This document shows, piece by piece, positions 14,160 through 21,631 of a stretch of 32,397 nt of DNA (its first letter is position 1; each line of letters opens with the position of its first letter). Origin of the DNA: Pseudomonadota bacterium (GTDB taxonomy: Bacteria; Pseudomonadota; Gammaproteobacteria; Steroidobacterales; Steroidobacteraceae). The DNA lies in assembly GCA_023423065.1 (NCBI GenBank), contig JAFAGC010000089.1, positions 1 to 32,397 on the forward strand, written 5' to 3'. A program made the position numbers and the translations under genes. Under the pieces are notes generated by a model. That model did not search any database. It saw only the letters and a list, made by a program, of their open reading frames with translations, and was not told the DNA's origin.

Positions 14160-14788
14160 TGCGTTACCTCGCCGCCGTGCTGCTGCTTGCGACGTCGTTC
14201 TCCGGCGCGCTTGCGCAGGACGAGTCGGCGGCGCGGGAACTCGTGGTCATCGACCTGCGGCCCAAGGAGGAAAAGGACGGTTCCGCGCTCACTCGCCTCG
14301 AGGGCAAGTGCAACAAGGACGTGTATCGCATCCCCGACGTCGCCTCGGATCCCCTCAAGGTCGATGTATTCAAATCGGATCTCGTGCGGATGCTGATCGA
14401 CGAGGGCGCCGGCAAGACGCTCACCGTCCTCAACTGGTCCATCTACTACAACAAGCAGGTGCAGGGCGGCGGCTCGGCGCTGCGCGGCGTCGGCATCGGC
14501 GGCTACAACTTCCCGACCGGCAAGGACGAGCGCAAACCCGGCAGCGACTGCACGCGCGAGGAGTCGGCGGGCGGCTGGTACGACGCCGGCGAGCTGCAAT
14601 CCAACTACTTTCCGCTCGTCTCCGAATTCGAAGGCACGTTCGCCGGCAAGCCCGTGAGTGTGCGCGTGGTCCACTCTCCGCGCCGGAAGATCCCGGGCAA
14701 ATTTGCGGGCGATGAAGCGGACACGGCCACCTTGCTCGAGGCCGTCCACGCGACCGCGGAAGCGGTCGCCACCGAAATCGCGCGATAG
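14159..14788 (+). CDS. Secreted protein of unknown function
   Basis: 209-aa protein with a cleavable signal peptide (hydrophobic 4-14, likely cleavage ALA|QD near 19-20). The mature domain has two cysteines (Cys51, Cys131) that could form a disulfide, and a Gly-rich middle segment (104-116). I do not recognise the family. The ATG at 14159 shares one base with the lipA-lipB stop (TGATG); a GTG immediately upstream at 14156 is also in frame. The overlap argues for co-translation with the lipoate gene, though that does not show a functional link. Confidence 0.75.
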   Translation: MRYLAAVLLLATSFSGALAQDESAARELVVIDLRPKEEKDGSALTRLEGKCNKDVYRIPDVASDPLKVDVFKSDLVRMLIDEGAGKTLTVLNWSIYYNKQVQGGGSALRGVGIGGYNFPTGKDERKPGSDCTREESAGGWYDAGELQSNYFPLVSEFEGTFAGKPVSVRVVHSPRRKIPGKFAGDEADTATLLEAVHATAEAVATEIAR

Positions 14789-14801
14789 ATCGCGGCGCGC
14801 C

Positions 14802-15182
14802 GTGCACTACTTCGTCCAGCTATCCGCCGGCCGTATGGTGTTGTGGTGTTTCCTGCTGTGGTATGTCGCGACCGTCGTTCACCACTTCGATCCGACTCCC
14901 GCGATCTGGCTCAACTCGCTCGGCATCGCCGCGATCATCGGCTTCGCCCTCTATCTATCGGTGCGCGAACCCGGCAGGCCGCCGCCGGATCGCTGGACGA
15001 CGCTGCGCCTGTTCCTCATGCCTTTCTGCGTGTCGAGTTTTTCGCAGCTCATCAAGGACAGGGGATTCGTGCTCGTGTTTCCGCCCGATGCGCACGAGGC
15101 CGCCGTGTCGCTGTTCGTGTGTTTCGCCTTCGTGATCTTCGTGCTGACCGTCAAACGCTTCGCACGCGTACCGGCGCCGTGA
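14802..15182 (+). CDS. Small inner-membrane protein of unknown function
   Basis: 126-aa protein with about three to four hydrophobic segments: roughly residues 12-28, 34-50, 65-80 and 100-116. The segments are separated by short polar loops, including an Arg/Pro-rich one (REPGRPPPDRW). The GTG at 14802 is chosen as start because coding continues naturally from it (HYFVQLSAGR...), 13 nt after the previous gene; an internal ATG at 14835 is possible. Its stop overlaps the next gene's GTG as GTGA, so it is coupled to the hydrolase gene. No catalytic motif is visible. Confidence 0.7.
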   Translation: MHYFVQLSAGRMVLWCFLLWYVATVVHHFDPTPAIWLNSLGIAAIIGFALYLSVREPGRPPPDRWTTLRLFLMPFCVSSFSQLIKDRGFVLVFPPDAHEAAVSLFVCFAFVIFVLTVKRFARVPAP

Positions 15183-16054
15183 GACGTGCGCCGCGACGCT
15201 GGCTGCCCTGGGCTGCGTCGATGGCGGGCGCGGCCGCACTCGTGCTGGTCGTCGTCTCCTGGCGGCTCGGATCCTCGCTCATCGCGCCGGCCAACCACCC
15301 GGTCTCACTACCCCCGGGTCTCGACTTCACGAACGTATCGATTCCCGGTCCCGGCTACGCCATCGCAGGTTCGTGGCGGGATCTCGGCCCCGACCGGCCA
15401 GCCATCCTGTTGCTGCACGGCGTCCGCGGCGATCGCGCCTCGATGGTTCCGCGCGCCCGGGCATTGATCGACGCCGGCTTCTCCGTGCTGCTCATCGATC
15501 AGCAGGCACACGGCGAAACGCCGGGCGGAATGATCACGATGGGCTGGCGCGAATCCGCCGATGTCCGCGCGGCGCGTGACTGGCTGCGTGCGCAAGCGCC
15601 GGGCGGAAAACTCGCCGTGGTCGGGGTTTCGCTCGGCGGTGCCGCCGTTCTATTGGGAGCGCAGCCGGTGGGATTCGATGCCGTGGTGCTCGAAGCTACC
15701 TACCCGCGCATCGGACGCGCCGTCGAAAACCGGATCGGGATGCGGGCCGGTGCGCTCAAGTACGCGCTCGCGCCGCTGCTCATGATCCAGATCGAGCCGC
15801 GCATGCACGTCGATGCGCGCGAGCTCGAGCCGATCCGCCACATCGCGTCGCTCGGCGCGCCGGTGCTCATCGTCGGCGGTTCGCTCGACGAGCACACGAC
15901 CGCCGAAGAGACACGTGCGTTGTACGCAGCCGCGTCCGAACCGAAGAGTCTGTGGATAGTCGACGGCGCGGGTCACCAGGACTTCTCGCGCTTCGACGCC
16001 GAAGGTTATCGCGCGAACGTCGTCGGATTCCTGAAGAGAAACCTGGCCCGCTGA
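15179..16054 (+). CDS. Membrane-anchored alpha/beta hydrolase
   Basis: 291-aa serine hydrolase. A basic N-terminus and one transmembrane segment (about 12-29) suggest anchoring with the catalytic domain in the periplasm. The triad is visible: nucleophile Ser151 in GVSLGG, Asp237 in GGSLDEHT and His266 in GAGHQDFS; the oxyanion-loop motif LLHGVRGDR is at 78-85. The substrate is unknown; bacterial relatives include esterases and BEM46-like peptidase/hydrolase proteins. The GTG at 15179 overlaps the previous stop as GTGA. Last gene of the lipA-lipB operon, ending just before a hairpin and facing ybeD. Confidence 0.85.
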   Translation: MRRAPRRWLPWAASMAGAAALVLVVVSWRLGSSLIAPANHPVSLPPGLDFTNVSIPGPGYAIAGSWRDLGPDRPAILLLHGVRGDRASMVPRARALIDAGFSVLLIDQQAHGETPGGMITMGWRESADVRAARDWLRAQAPGGKLAVVGVSLGGAAVLLGAQPVGFDAVVLEATYPRIGRAVENRIGMRAGALKYALAPLLMIQIEPRMHVDARELEPIRHIASLGAPVLIVGGSLDEHTTAEETRALYAAASEPKSLWIVDGAGHQDFSRFDAEGYRANVVGFLKRNLAR

Positions 16055-16070
16055 TCTGATCTGATCTGAT
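16051..16070 (+). repeat. Four tandem copies of CTGAT
   Basis: CTGAT is repeated exactly four times; the first copy contains the TGA stop of the hydrolase gene. The repeat runs into the adjoining inverted repeat and supplies its outer arm. A short simple-sequence tract like this could vary in length by slippage. Confidence 0.9.
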
Positions 16071-16093
16071 CGGATCGAATCCGATCAAATCAG
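16061..16093. terminator. Hairpin in the convergent hydrolase/ybeD gap
   Basis: TGATCGGAT (16067-16075) pairs with ATCCGATCA (16079-16087) across a CGA loop. After one mismatch the stem continues with CTGAT (16061-16065) against ATCAG (16089-16093). It lies between two convergent genes and covers the ybeD stop codon. No U-tract follows on either strand, so it would be a weak or Rho-assisted bidirectional terminator, or an RNA-end stabiliser. Confidence 0.5.
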
Positions 16094-16366
16094 CATGATC
16101 ACGTCCTTGCTCGCCGACAACGCCTTGGCGAGCTCGACGACCTGCTCGCGGCTTTGGGCCGTGATCGTGTACGTGATCGAGATGAAATGTTGCTGGTTGC
16201 TCTCGCGCTCGGAAATCTGCGAGTCCTCGAGATCCGGCACGTGCTCGCGCACGATCGCGTCGATGTTCGCGCGCAGGAACTCGCTGCGGCGGCCGACGAC
16301 CTTGATGGGATATTCGACGGGAAACTTCAGCAGCTCCTCGCCATCGCCCGATATGTCCTTCACCAT
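16085..16366 (-). CDS. ybeD: DUF493/YbeD family protein
   Basis: 93-aa protein of the YbeD family, a small ACT-like fold linked by gene neighbourhood to lipoate genes and dacA; its molecular role is not settled. Typical stretches are LLKFPVEYPIKVVGR, near the start, and HFISITYTITAQSREQV in the middle. The ATG at 16366 overlaps the transaminase stop (ATGGTGA, 7 nt). In E. coli the order is dacA-ybeD-lipB-lipA. Here ybeD keeps its place after dacA, while the lipoate genes lie convergently on the other strand. Confidence 0.9.
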   Translation of the reverse strand: MVKDISGDGEELLKFPVEYPIKVVGRRSEFLRANIDAIVREHVPDLEDSQISERESNQQHFISITYTITAQSREQVVELAKALSASKDVIMLI

Positions 16367-17238
16367 GGCCTCCCGGCGAGTTCGCGTTTGAATTCCTGGT
16401 ATGCATCGTACAGCTTGCGCCACACGGGCCCGGGTTTGCCGTCGCCTATCTTCCTGCCATCGAGCGAGGTGACGGGCTGGACCTCGCGGGTGGCGGCGCC
16501 GAGCATGATCTCCTGCGCGCCGCGCAGCTCCGCCTCGGAAACGTCGGTCGCGCGCCACTTCACGCCGCAGCGGTCCGCCAGTTCCTCGAGCACGCTGCGC
16601 GTCGTGCCCGGCAGCAGCTTCCACGAATTCGGCGGCGTGCGCAGCTCCCCGTCGACGACGACGTGCACGCTCGAGGCGCTCGAATCGGTCAGGTATCCCT
16701 CGCGCAGCAGGATGCACTCGGACGCATCCGCGTCGACCGCGAGCTGACGCAACAACACGTTCGCGAGCAGCGACACCGACTTGATGTCGCAGCGCGCCCA
16801 GCGCGTGTCCTGCGCGGTCACGGCGGGCAGGCCGTTTTCGCGCCAGCCCGCGCGGCCGGTGGGCCAGGGCGCGGCGAACGCGAACACGGTGCGCGGCACG
16901 TCGGGCAGCGGCGCGTGATTGCGCCCGTATTCGGCGCCGCGTGTGACCTGCACGTAGATGTACGCATCGGACGAACCCGCGTCGTTGCGCGCGATGAGCT
17001 CGCGGTACAGACCGCGCCACTGATCGGGGGTCAACGGGTCCGCCATGCGGATCTCGCCGAGGCTGCGCGTGAGCCGCGCATGATGCTCGTCGAAGCGGAA
17101 CGGCCGGCCGCCGTACACCGGCGTCACTTCGTAGGCGCCGTCGGAATAGAGGAAGCCGCGGTCGAGCGGCGAGATGCGCGCATCTCGCAACGGCAGGAAT
17201 TCGCCGTTCAGGTGACAGATCGGCAGCGGCTCGCCCAT
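16360..17238 (-). CDS. dat: Class IV aminotransferase, probable D-amino-acid transaminase
   Basis: PLP enzyme of fold type IV (292 aa), probably interconverting D-alanine and D-glutamate with their keto acids. The N-terminus (ICHLNGEFLPLRDARISPLDRGFLYSDGAYE) is characteristic of D-amino-acid transaminases, and the Schiff-base lysine is Lys153 in CDIKSVSLLANVL. The phosphate-cup segment LTDSSASSVHVV is present. Its position between dacA (a D-Ala carboxypeptidase that releases D-alanine) and ybeD fits a role in D-amino-acid handling. A branched-chain aminotransferase or aminodeoxychorismate lyase of the same fold is less likely. The ATG at 17238 lies 11 nt after the dacA stop. Confidence 0.88.
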   Translation of the reverse strand: MGEPLPICHLNGEFLPLRDARISPLDRGFLYSDGAYEVTPVYGGRPFRFDEHHARLTRSLGEIRMADPLTPDQWRGLYRELIARNDAGSSDAYIYVQVTRGAEYGRNHAPLPDVPRTVFAFAAPWPTGRAGWRENGLPAVTAQDTRWARCDIKSVSLLANVLLRQLAVDADASECILLREGYLTDSSASSVHVVVDGELRTPPNSWKLLPGTTRSVLEELADRCGVKWRATDVSEAELRGAQEIMLGAATREVQPVTSLDGRKIGDGKPGPVWRKLYDAYQEFKRELAGRPW

Positions 17239-17249
17239 CTACCGGACCT

Positions 17250-18410
17250 TCAACGAGCCCACAGCGCGATGCCGTCGACCATGCGCGTCCACCAGCCGCC
17301 TTCGGGCACGTCCGCCTGCGCGACAAGCGGCACGCGCGCGACCACGTCCTTGCCGTCGCTCACGGTGAGCTCGCCGAGCGTGGCGCCTTTCTTGATCGGC
17401 GCGATCAGGGGCTCGTTGACGGTGGCGTTGGTGGCGAGCTGCTTGCCCGCGCCGCGGCCGACCGTGACCCAGACGTCGCGCGCGGGCACGAGCGTCACGC
17501 GCTCCGTCTCGCCCTTGTACACCTCGGGCTTGAGCACGACGTCGCCGGCGCTCTTGGCCTTCACCGTCTCGAAGAACGTGTAGCCGTAATTGAGCAGCGA
17601 GGCGCACGCATCCTCGCGCTGCTTGAAGCCGCCGGTGCCGAGCACCACGGCGATGAGCCGCATGCCGTTGCGCTGCGCCGAGCTCGCGAGACCGTAGCCC
17701 GCGCTGTTCGTGTGGCCGGTCTTGATCCCGTCCACGGACGAATCGCGAGCCAGCAGGCCGTTGCGATTCGGCTGCCGGTGTTTGTTCCAGGTGAACTCGC
17801 GCTCGGAGTACCAGCGGTAGTACTCGGGATAGTCGCGGATGATGGCGCGCGAAATGAGAGCCAGGTCCGTGGCCGAGGAGTAGTGACGCGGAGCCGGCGC
17901 GCCCCAGCTGTTCTCCCAGTTCGTGTTCTTCAAGCCCATGCGGCGCGAGTATTCGTTCATGATCTGCACGAAGCCTTCCTCGGTGCCGCCTAACTTCTCG
18001 GCGAGCGCGATGGTGGCGTCGTTGCCCGACTGGATGATCATGCCCTTGATCAGCACCTCGACCGGCACGCGCGAGTGCACTTCGAGGAAGGTCGTCGAGC
18101 CGCCCGACGCGGAGCCGCCCGTGCGCCAGGCGTTCTCGCTGACGAGCACTTCTTCGTCGAGCGCCAGGCGCTTCTCGCGCAGCGCGTCGAACACGATGTA
18201 CGCCGTCATGAGCTTGGTGATGCTGGCCGGCTCCATCTGCACGTCGGCGTTGTGAGCCGCGAGGATCCGTCCGCTCTGGTGATCCATCAGCACGTAGGCT
18301 TTCGCGTCGTTCGCGGGAGGCTTCGGGATCGGGACGGCCGCCTGCGCAAGGCCCAGGAATGAACACAGTGAAACGCAAATGAAAGCCAGGGCAGGCCGGG
18401 AAATCGGCAT
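17250..18410 (-). CDS. dacA: D-alanyl-D-alanine carboxypeptidase (PBP5/6 type)
   Basis: Trims the terminal D-alanine of peptidoglycan stem peptides in the periplasm, limiting cross-linking. 386 aa. Signal peptide about 1-25 (AQA|AVP). Active-site motifs are intact: Ser63-x-x-Lys66 (SITK), Ser128-Gly-Asn130 and Lys230-Thr-Gly232. A PBP5 C-terminal beta domain follows. The chain ends in an aromatic amphipathic segment (GGWWTRMVDGIALWAR), the membrane anchor expected for this family. GGAG lies about 10 nt before ATG 18410. A 61-bp gap containing a hairpin separates it from rlpA, so it may have its own expression level. Confidence 0.96.
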   Translation of the reverse strand: MPISRPALAFICVSLCSFLGLAQAAVPIPKPPANDAKAYVLMDHQSGRILAAHNADVQMEPASITKLMTAYIVFDALREKRLALDEEVLVSENAWRTGGSASGGSTTFLEVHSRVPVEVLIKGMIIQSGNDATIALAEKLGGTEEGFVQIMNEYSRRMGLKNTNWENSWGAPAPRHYSSATDLALISRAIIRDYPEYYRWYSEREFTWNKHRQPNRNGLLARDSSVDGIKTGHTNSAGYGLASSAQRNGMRLIAVVLGTGGFKQREDACASLLNYGYTFFETVKAKSAGDVVLKPEVYKGETERVTLVPARDVWVTVGRGAGKQLATNATVNEPLIAPIKKGATLGELTVSDGKDVVARVPLVAQADVPEGGWWTRMVDGIALWAR

Positions 18411-18446
18411 CGCGGGTTGTCTCCGGGAAGTGGGGCGAAGGAAACG

Positions 18447-18468
18447 CAGGGCGGGATTGTACGCCCTG
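18447..18468. terminator. Hairpin in the rlpA-dacA gap
   Basis: CAGGGCG (18447-18453) and CGCCCTG (18462-18468) form a perfect 7-bp GC-rich stem with an 8-nt loop, 4 nt downstream of the rlpA stop on the minus strand. The following bases are not a U-run, so an intercistronic attenuator, RNA-processing or stability element is as likely as a true terminator. Confidence 0.4.
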
Positions 18469-18471
18469 GAA

Positions 18472-19395
18472 TCAGTCCGTCAGCAGCCTTGCGTCGGTGA
18501 TTCCGAGCGCACGCACCTGCGAAAGGTTCAGGTCGAACTCCTCGACGCTCGCGAACGGGCCGATGCGCACGCGATGCAGCGCGCGCTCGGAACGCACGAT
18601 TTCGTCGAGGCTCGCGAGCTCGATGCCGGCCGCGAGCAGCGATTCGACCCGGCGCCGCGCGTTCTCGTGATCCGCGAACACGCCGGCCTGGATGAACATG
18701 GCCGTAGCGGTGGAAACGGACGTGGCCGGAGCGTTCACCACCCTGACCGGCGGAGGCGGAGCCGGCGCGGCGGCCGGCAGCACGGGCGGTTCCGCGGTGC
18801 CTTGTGCATCGCGGCCCGGCGTGATGATGCGGACCTCGACCGGCGCGGTGCCTTCGCGCAGGAAATCGAGCTTGGCCGCCGCGGTGTAGGAGAGGTCGAT
18901 GATGCGGTTCCCGACGAACGGCCCGCGATCGTTGATGCGCACCACCACCTTGCGTCCGTTGCGCAGGTTCGTGACCTCCGCGTAGGCCGGGATCGGCAGC
19001 GTCTTGTGCGCGGCCGTCATCGCGTACATGTCGTACGGCTCGCCGAGCGAGGTCGTGGCGGCGTGAAAGCCGGGGCCGTACCACGACGCGGTGCCGCGCT
19101 CGACCCAGCCTTCGCTCTTCGCCATGACGTGGTAGCGCTTGCCCATCACTTCATAGAAGGGCGGATTGCCGCGCGTGCCGCGCGGCTCGACGCGCGGCAC
19201 GGCGTCGGGAATCGCCAGCACGTCCGGCGGCACCGAGGGCACGGCCGAGCCGGACGGAATTTCGGTCGCGGTACGCGAGCGCGCGTTGTCGTGCTTGCGG
19301 CGCGCGAGGCTGCAGCCGGACAGCGCGAAAGCCGAAAGTGTGAGGACGAGGATCGTGCGTGCGAGTCGTGGCGAGACCGGCCCGGAAACCATCAT
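18472..19395 (-). CDS. rlpA: Septal-ring lytic transglycosylase RlpA (lipoprotein)
   Basis: Outer-membrane lipoprotein; in some species RlpA cleaves denuded glycan strands at the septum. 307 aa with lipobox LSGC (Cys28). The double-psi beta-barrel domain (about 95-195) shows GTASWYGPGFH, YDMYAMTAAHKTLP and VRINDRGPF with the catalytic-type Asp in NDRGPF. A Pro/Ala-rich linker (about 205-225) leads to a C-terminal SPOR domain (about 230-305, with FIQAGVFADHENA) that binds denuded glycan. The ATG at 19395 shares one base with the mltB stop (TGATG). Confidence 0.95.
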   Translation of the reverse strand: MMVSGPVSPRLARTILVLTLSAFALSGCSLARRKHDNARSRTATEIPSGSAVPSVPPDVLAIPDAVPRVEPRGTRGNPPFYEVMGKRYHVMAKSEGWVERGTASWYGPGFHAATTSLGEPYDMYAMTAAHKTLPIPAYAEVTNLRNGRKVVVRINDRGPFVGNRIIDLSYTAAAKLDFLREGTAPVEVRIITPGRDAQGTAEPPVLPAAAPAPPPPVRVVNAPATSVSTATAMFIQAGVFADHENARRRVESLLAAGIELASLDEIVRSERALHRVRIGPFASVEEFDLNLSQVRALGITDARLLTD

Positions 19396-20489
19396 CAGAG
19401 CGGCTTGCCTTCGGTGGCCTGCGCGGCGAGTTGCGTCGCGGCGTCATCCGCGGAAGCGCTGGCCGCGGGCTCGTTCGTCGCGGAAAGGCGCGTCTTGATG
19501 TTCTGTGCCAGGTCGTGAACCGCCATCGCGTAGCGCACGCTGCGGTTGTAGCGAGTGATCACCTCGAAATTCTTGAAGCCCACGCGATACGCCGGACCCT
19601 CCGCGGTCTCGGCCGGCACGAGCAGCGCCGGTGCGCTGGCGGGCAATTTCTTGGGATCGAATTCCACGCCCTTGGCCTTCAGGCCTTCGACGGTCTGGTT
19701 GAGCGCGAGGCCGCCGGCCTCCGCAGTCACGGGCGCCGCCGGATCGAGCACGGCATCGGCCAGCACCGGGCCGTTGGCCACCCAGCCGTGCACCTTGAAG
19801 TAGTTTGCGACGCTCGCGATCACGTCGTCCCAGTCGGCGAACAGGTTGCGCTTCGCATCGTTGCCGCCGTCGACCGCGTAGCGGCGGTAGCTGGACGGCA
19901 TGAACTGCGGCGCGCCCATGGCGCCCGCGTAGGAACCGAGCGCGGTCAGCGGATCGACTTCTTCCTCGCGCGCGAGCTGGATGAACTGCGCGAGCTCGCC
20001 GCGGAAGAATTCGCCGCGCGCCGGGTAGTCGAAGGCGAGCGTCGCGAGCGCGTCGAGCACGCGCCACTTGCCGGTGAGGCGTCCGTAGTAGGTTTCCACG
20101 CCGATGATCGCGACGATGTATTCGGGCGCGACGCCGGTCTCCTTGCGCACGCGCTCGAGCCGGTCGCCGTGTTCGATCATGAACTGCGCGCCTTCGGCGA
20201 TGCGCTGCTCGTTGACGAAGCGCTCGCGGTATTCGAACCACGGCGAAACTTTTTCCGCGGGCTTGCTGATCGCCTCGATGATCTTGGGCTGCGGCTCCGC
20301 CTTGGCGAGCAGGCGGTAGATCTCGAGCGGCTGCACCTTCTGCGCGGCGGCGGTGGCCTCGACGAACGCGCGGATTTCCGGGCGATCCAGATCGAAACGC
20401 GTGCGCCCGGCGAACGAGCTGTCGGCGTGAGCGTTGCCCGCGAAAAGTAGGACGATCGGTGTGAGGACGAGGGCGAAAAGCCGCGTCAC
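19395..20489 (-). CDS. mltB: Lytic murein transglycosylase B
   Basis: Cleaves the MurNAc-GlcNAc bond of peptidoglycan to 1,6-anhydro products, part of wall remodelling. 364 aa. The catalytic Glu is Glu132 in IGVETYYGR; further conserved parts are FDYPARGEFFRGEL, YAGAMGAPQFMPSSYRRYAVD and NYFKVHGW. The signal peptide ends AHA|DS near residue 23 with no lipobox cysteine, so this is a soluble periplasmic form rather than a lipoprotein as in E. coli. The last 30 residues are an Ala/Ser-rich tail. The GTG at 20489 overlaps the rodA stop as GTGA. Confidence 0.95.
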   Translation of the reverse strand: MTRLFALVLTPIVLLFAGNAHADSSFAGRTRFDLDRPEIRAFVEATAAAQKVQPLEIYRLLAKAEPQPKIIEAISKPAEKVSPWFEYRERFVNEQRIAEGAQFMIEHGDRLERVRKETGVAPEYIVAIIGVETYYGRLTGKWRVLDALATLAFDYPARGEFFRGELAQFIQLAREEEVDPLTALGSYAGAMGAPQFMPSSYRRYAVDGGNDAKRNLFADWDDVIASVANYFKVHGWVANGPVLADAVLDPAAPVTAEAGGLALNQTVEGLKAKGVEFDPKKLPASAPALLVPAETAEGPAYRVGFKNFEVITRYNRSVRYAMAVHDLAQNIKTRLSATNEPAASASADDAATQLAAQATEGKPL

Positions 20490-21631
20490 GATGCTACGAG
20501 CTTCCGATGCGAGTACAGGGACATCAGGATACCGAAGCCCGCCAGGAGGGTCACCATCGAAGTGCCGCCGTAACTGACCAGCGGCAGCGGTACGCCGACG
20601 ACCGGCAAAAGACCGCTGACCATGCCCGCGTTGATGAATACGTAAACAAAAAACGTCAGCGCGATCGATCCGGCGAGCAGGCGCGCGAACGTGTCCTGCA
20701 TTTCCACGGCGAGATATAGGGCTCGTCCTACAACGAACAGGTAAAGGAGCAGGAGGATGGTGGCCCCGAGCAGGCCGAGCTCCTCGCCGACCATCGCGTA
20801 GATGAAGTCCGTGGTGCGCTCCGGCAGGAATTCGAGCTGGCCCTGCGAGCCGTTGAGCAGTCCCTTGCCGAACACTCCGCCGGAGCCGATCGCGATCTGC
20901 GACTGGATGATGTGGTACCCCGCGCCGAGCTTGTCGGATTCGGGGTCGAGCAGCGTGAAGACGCGCTGCTTCTGGTAGTCGTAGAGCACGTACTGCCACG
21001 CGAACCACGCAGCCGCGGCGCCAGCGGCCGCGAGCCCGAACATCACGCGGAACTGCAGTCCCGCCATGATCACGACCATCATGCCGCCGATCAGGATCAG
21101 GCCACCCGTGCCGAGGTCCGGCTGGATGATCGTGAGTCCGGACGGGATCATGATGATGACGAACAGCGCGATCAGGGATTTCCAGTCGGGCGGCAGCGGC
21201 CGATCGTGCAGCCACCACGCGCAGGTCATCGGCACCGCGATCTTCATGATCTCGGACGGCTGGAAGCGGATGAACCCGAGGTCGAGCCAGCGCTGCGCGC
21301 CCTTGCCGATGTGGCCCGTGATGTCGACGACGACGAGCAGGATCACGCCGAGGAACCACATCGGCGCCGCCAGGCGGCGCAGGAACGCGGGCTTCACCTG
21401 CGCGAGCATGCACATCGCGACGCCGCCGAGCGCGACGCGAATGGCGCCGTCGATGACGCGGCTCCAGTTCTGGCCCGAGGCGCTGTAGAGCACGACGAGA
21501 CCGTAGAGCGCGATGAGGCTGATGCCGACCAGCAGCGGACCGTCGAGCTTCAGCGCGCCGAGCAGGCGCGCCGCGAAGGTGAACGTGCGCTGGCTGCGCG
21601 AACCGGTCTCGATGGGTTCGTACATCGGCAT
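20486..21631 (-). CDS. rodA: Rod-shape peptidoglycan glycosyltransferase RodA
   Basis: SEDS-family polymerase that makes glycan strands for lateral wall together with PBP2 (mrdA). 381 aa with about ten membrane segments starting near residue 33. Conserved features: GAQRWLDLGFIRFQPSE, IIQPDLGTG with the catalytic-type Asp, the AIGSGGVFGKGLLNGSQ loop, FLPERTTDFIYAMVGEELG, and the C-terminal PLPLVSYGGTSM. The ATG at 21631 shares one base with the mrdA stop (TAATG); a second in-frame ATG lies at 21625. Also called mrdB. Confidence 0.97.
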   Translation of the reverse strand: MPMYEPIETGSRSQRTFTFAARLLGALKLDGPLLVGISLIALYGLVVLYSASGQNWSRVIDGAIRVALGGVAMCMLAQVKPAFLRRLAAPMWFLGVILLVVVDITGHIGKGAQRWLDLGFIRFQPSEIMKIAVPMTCAWWLHDRPLPPDWKSLIALFVIIMIPSGLTIIQPDLGTGGLILIGGMMVVIMAGLQFRVMFGLAAAGAAAAWFAWQYVLYDYQKQRVFTLLDPESDKLGAGYHIIQSQIAIGSGGVFGKGLLNGSQGQLEFLPERTTDFIYAMVGEELGLLGATILLLLYLFVVGRALYLAVEMQDTFARLLAGSIALTFFVYVFINAGMVSGLLPVVGVPLPLVSYGGTSMVTLLAGFGILMSLYSHRKLVAS

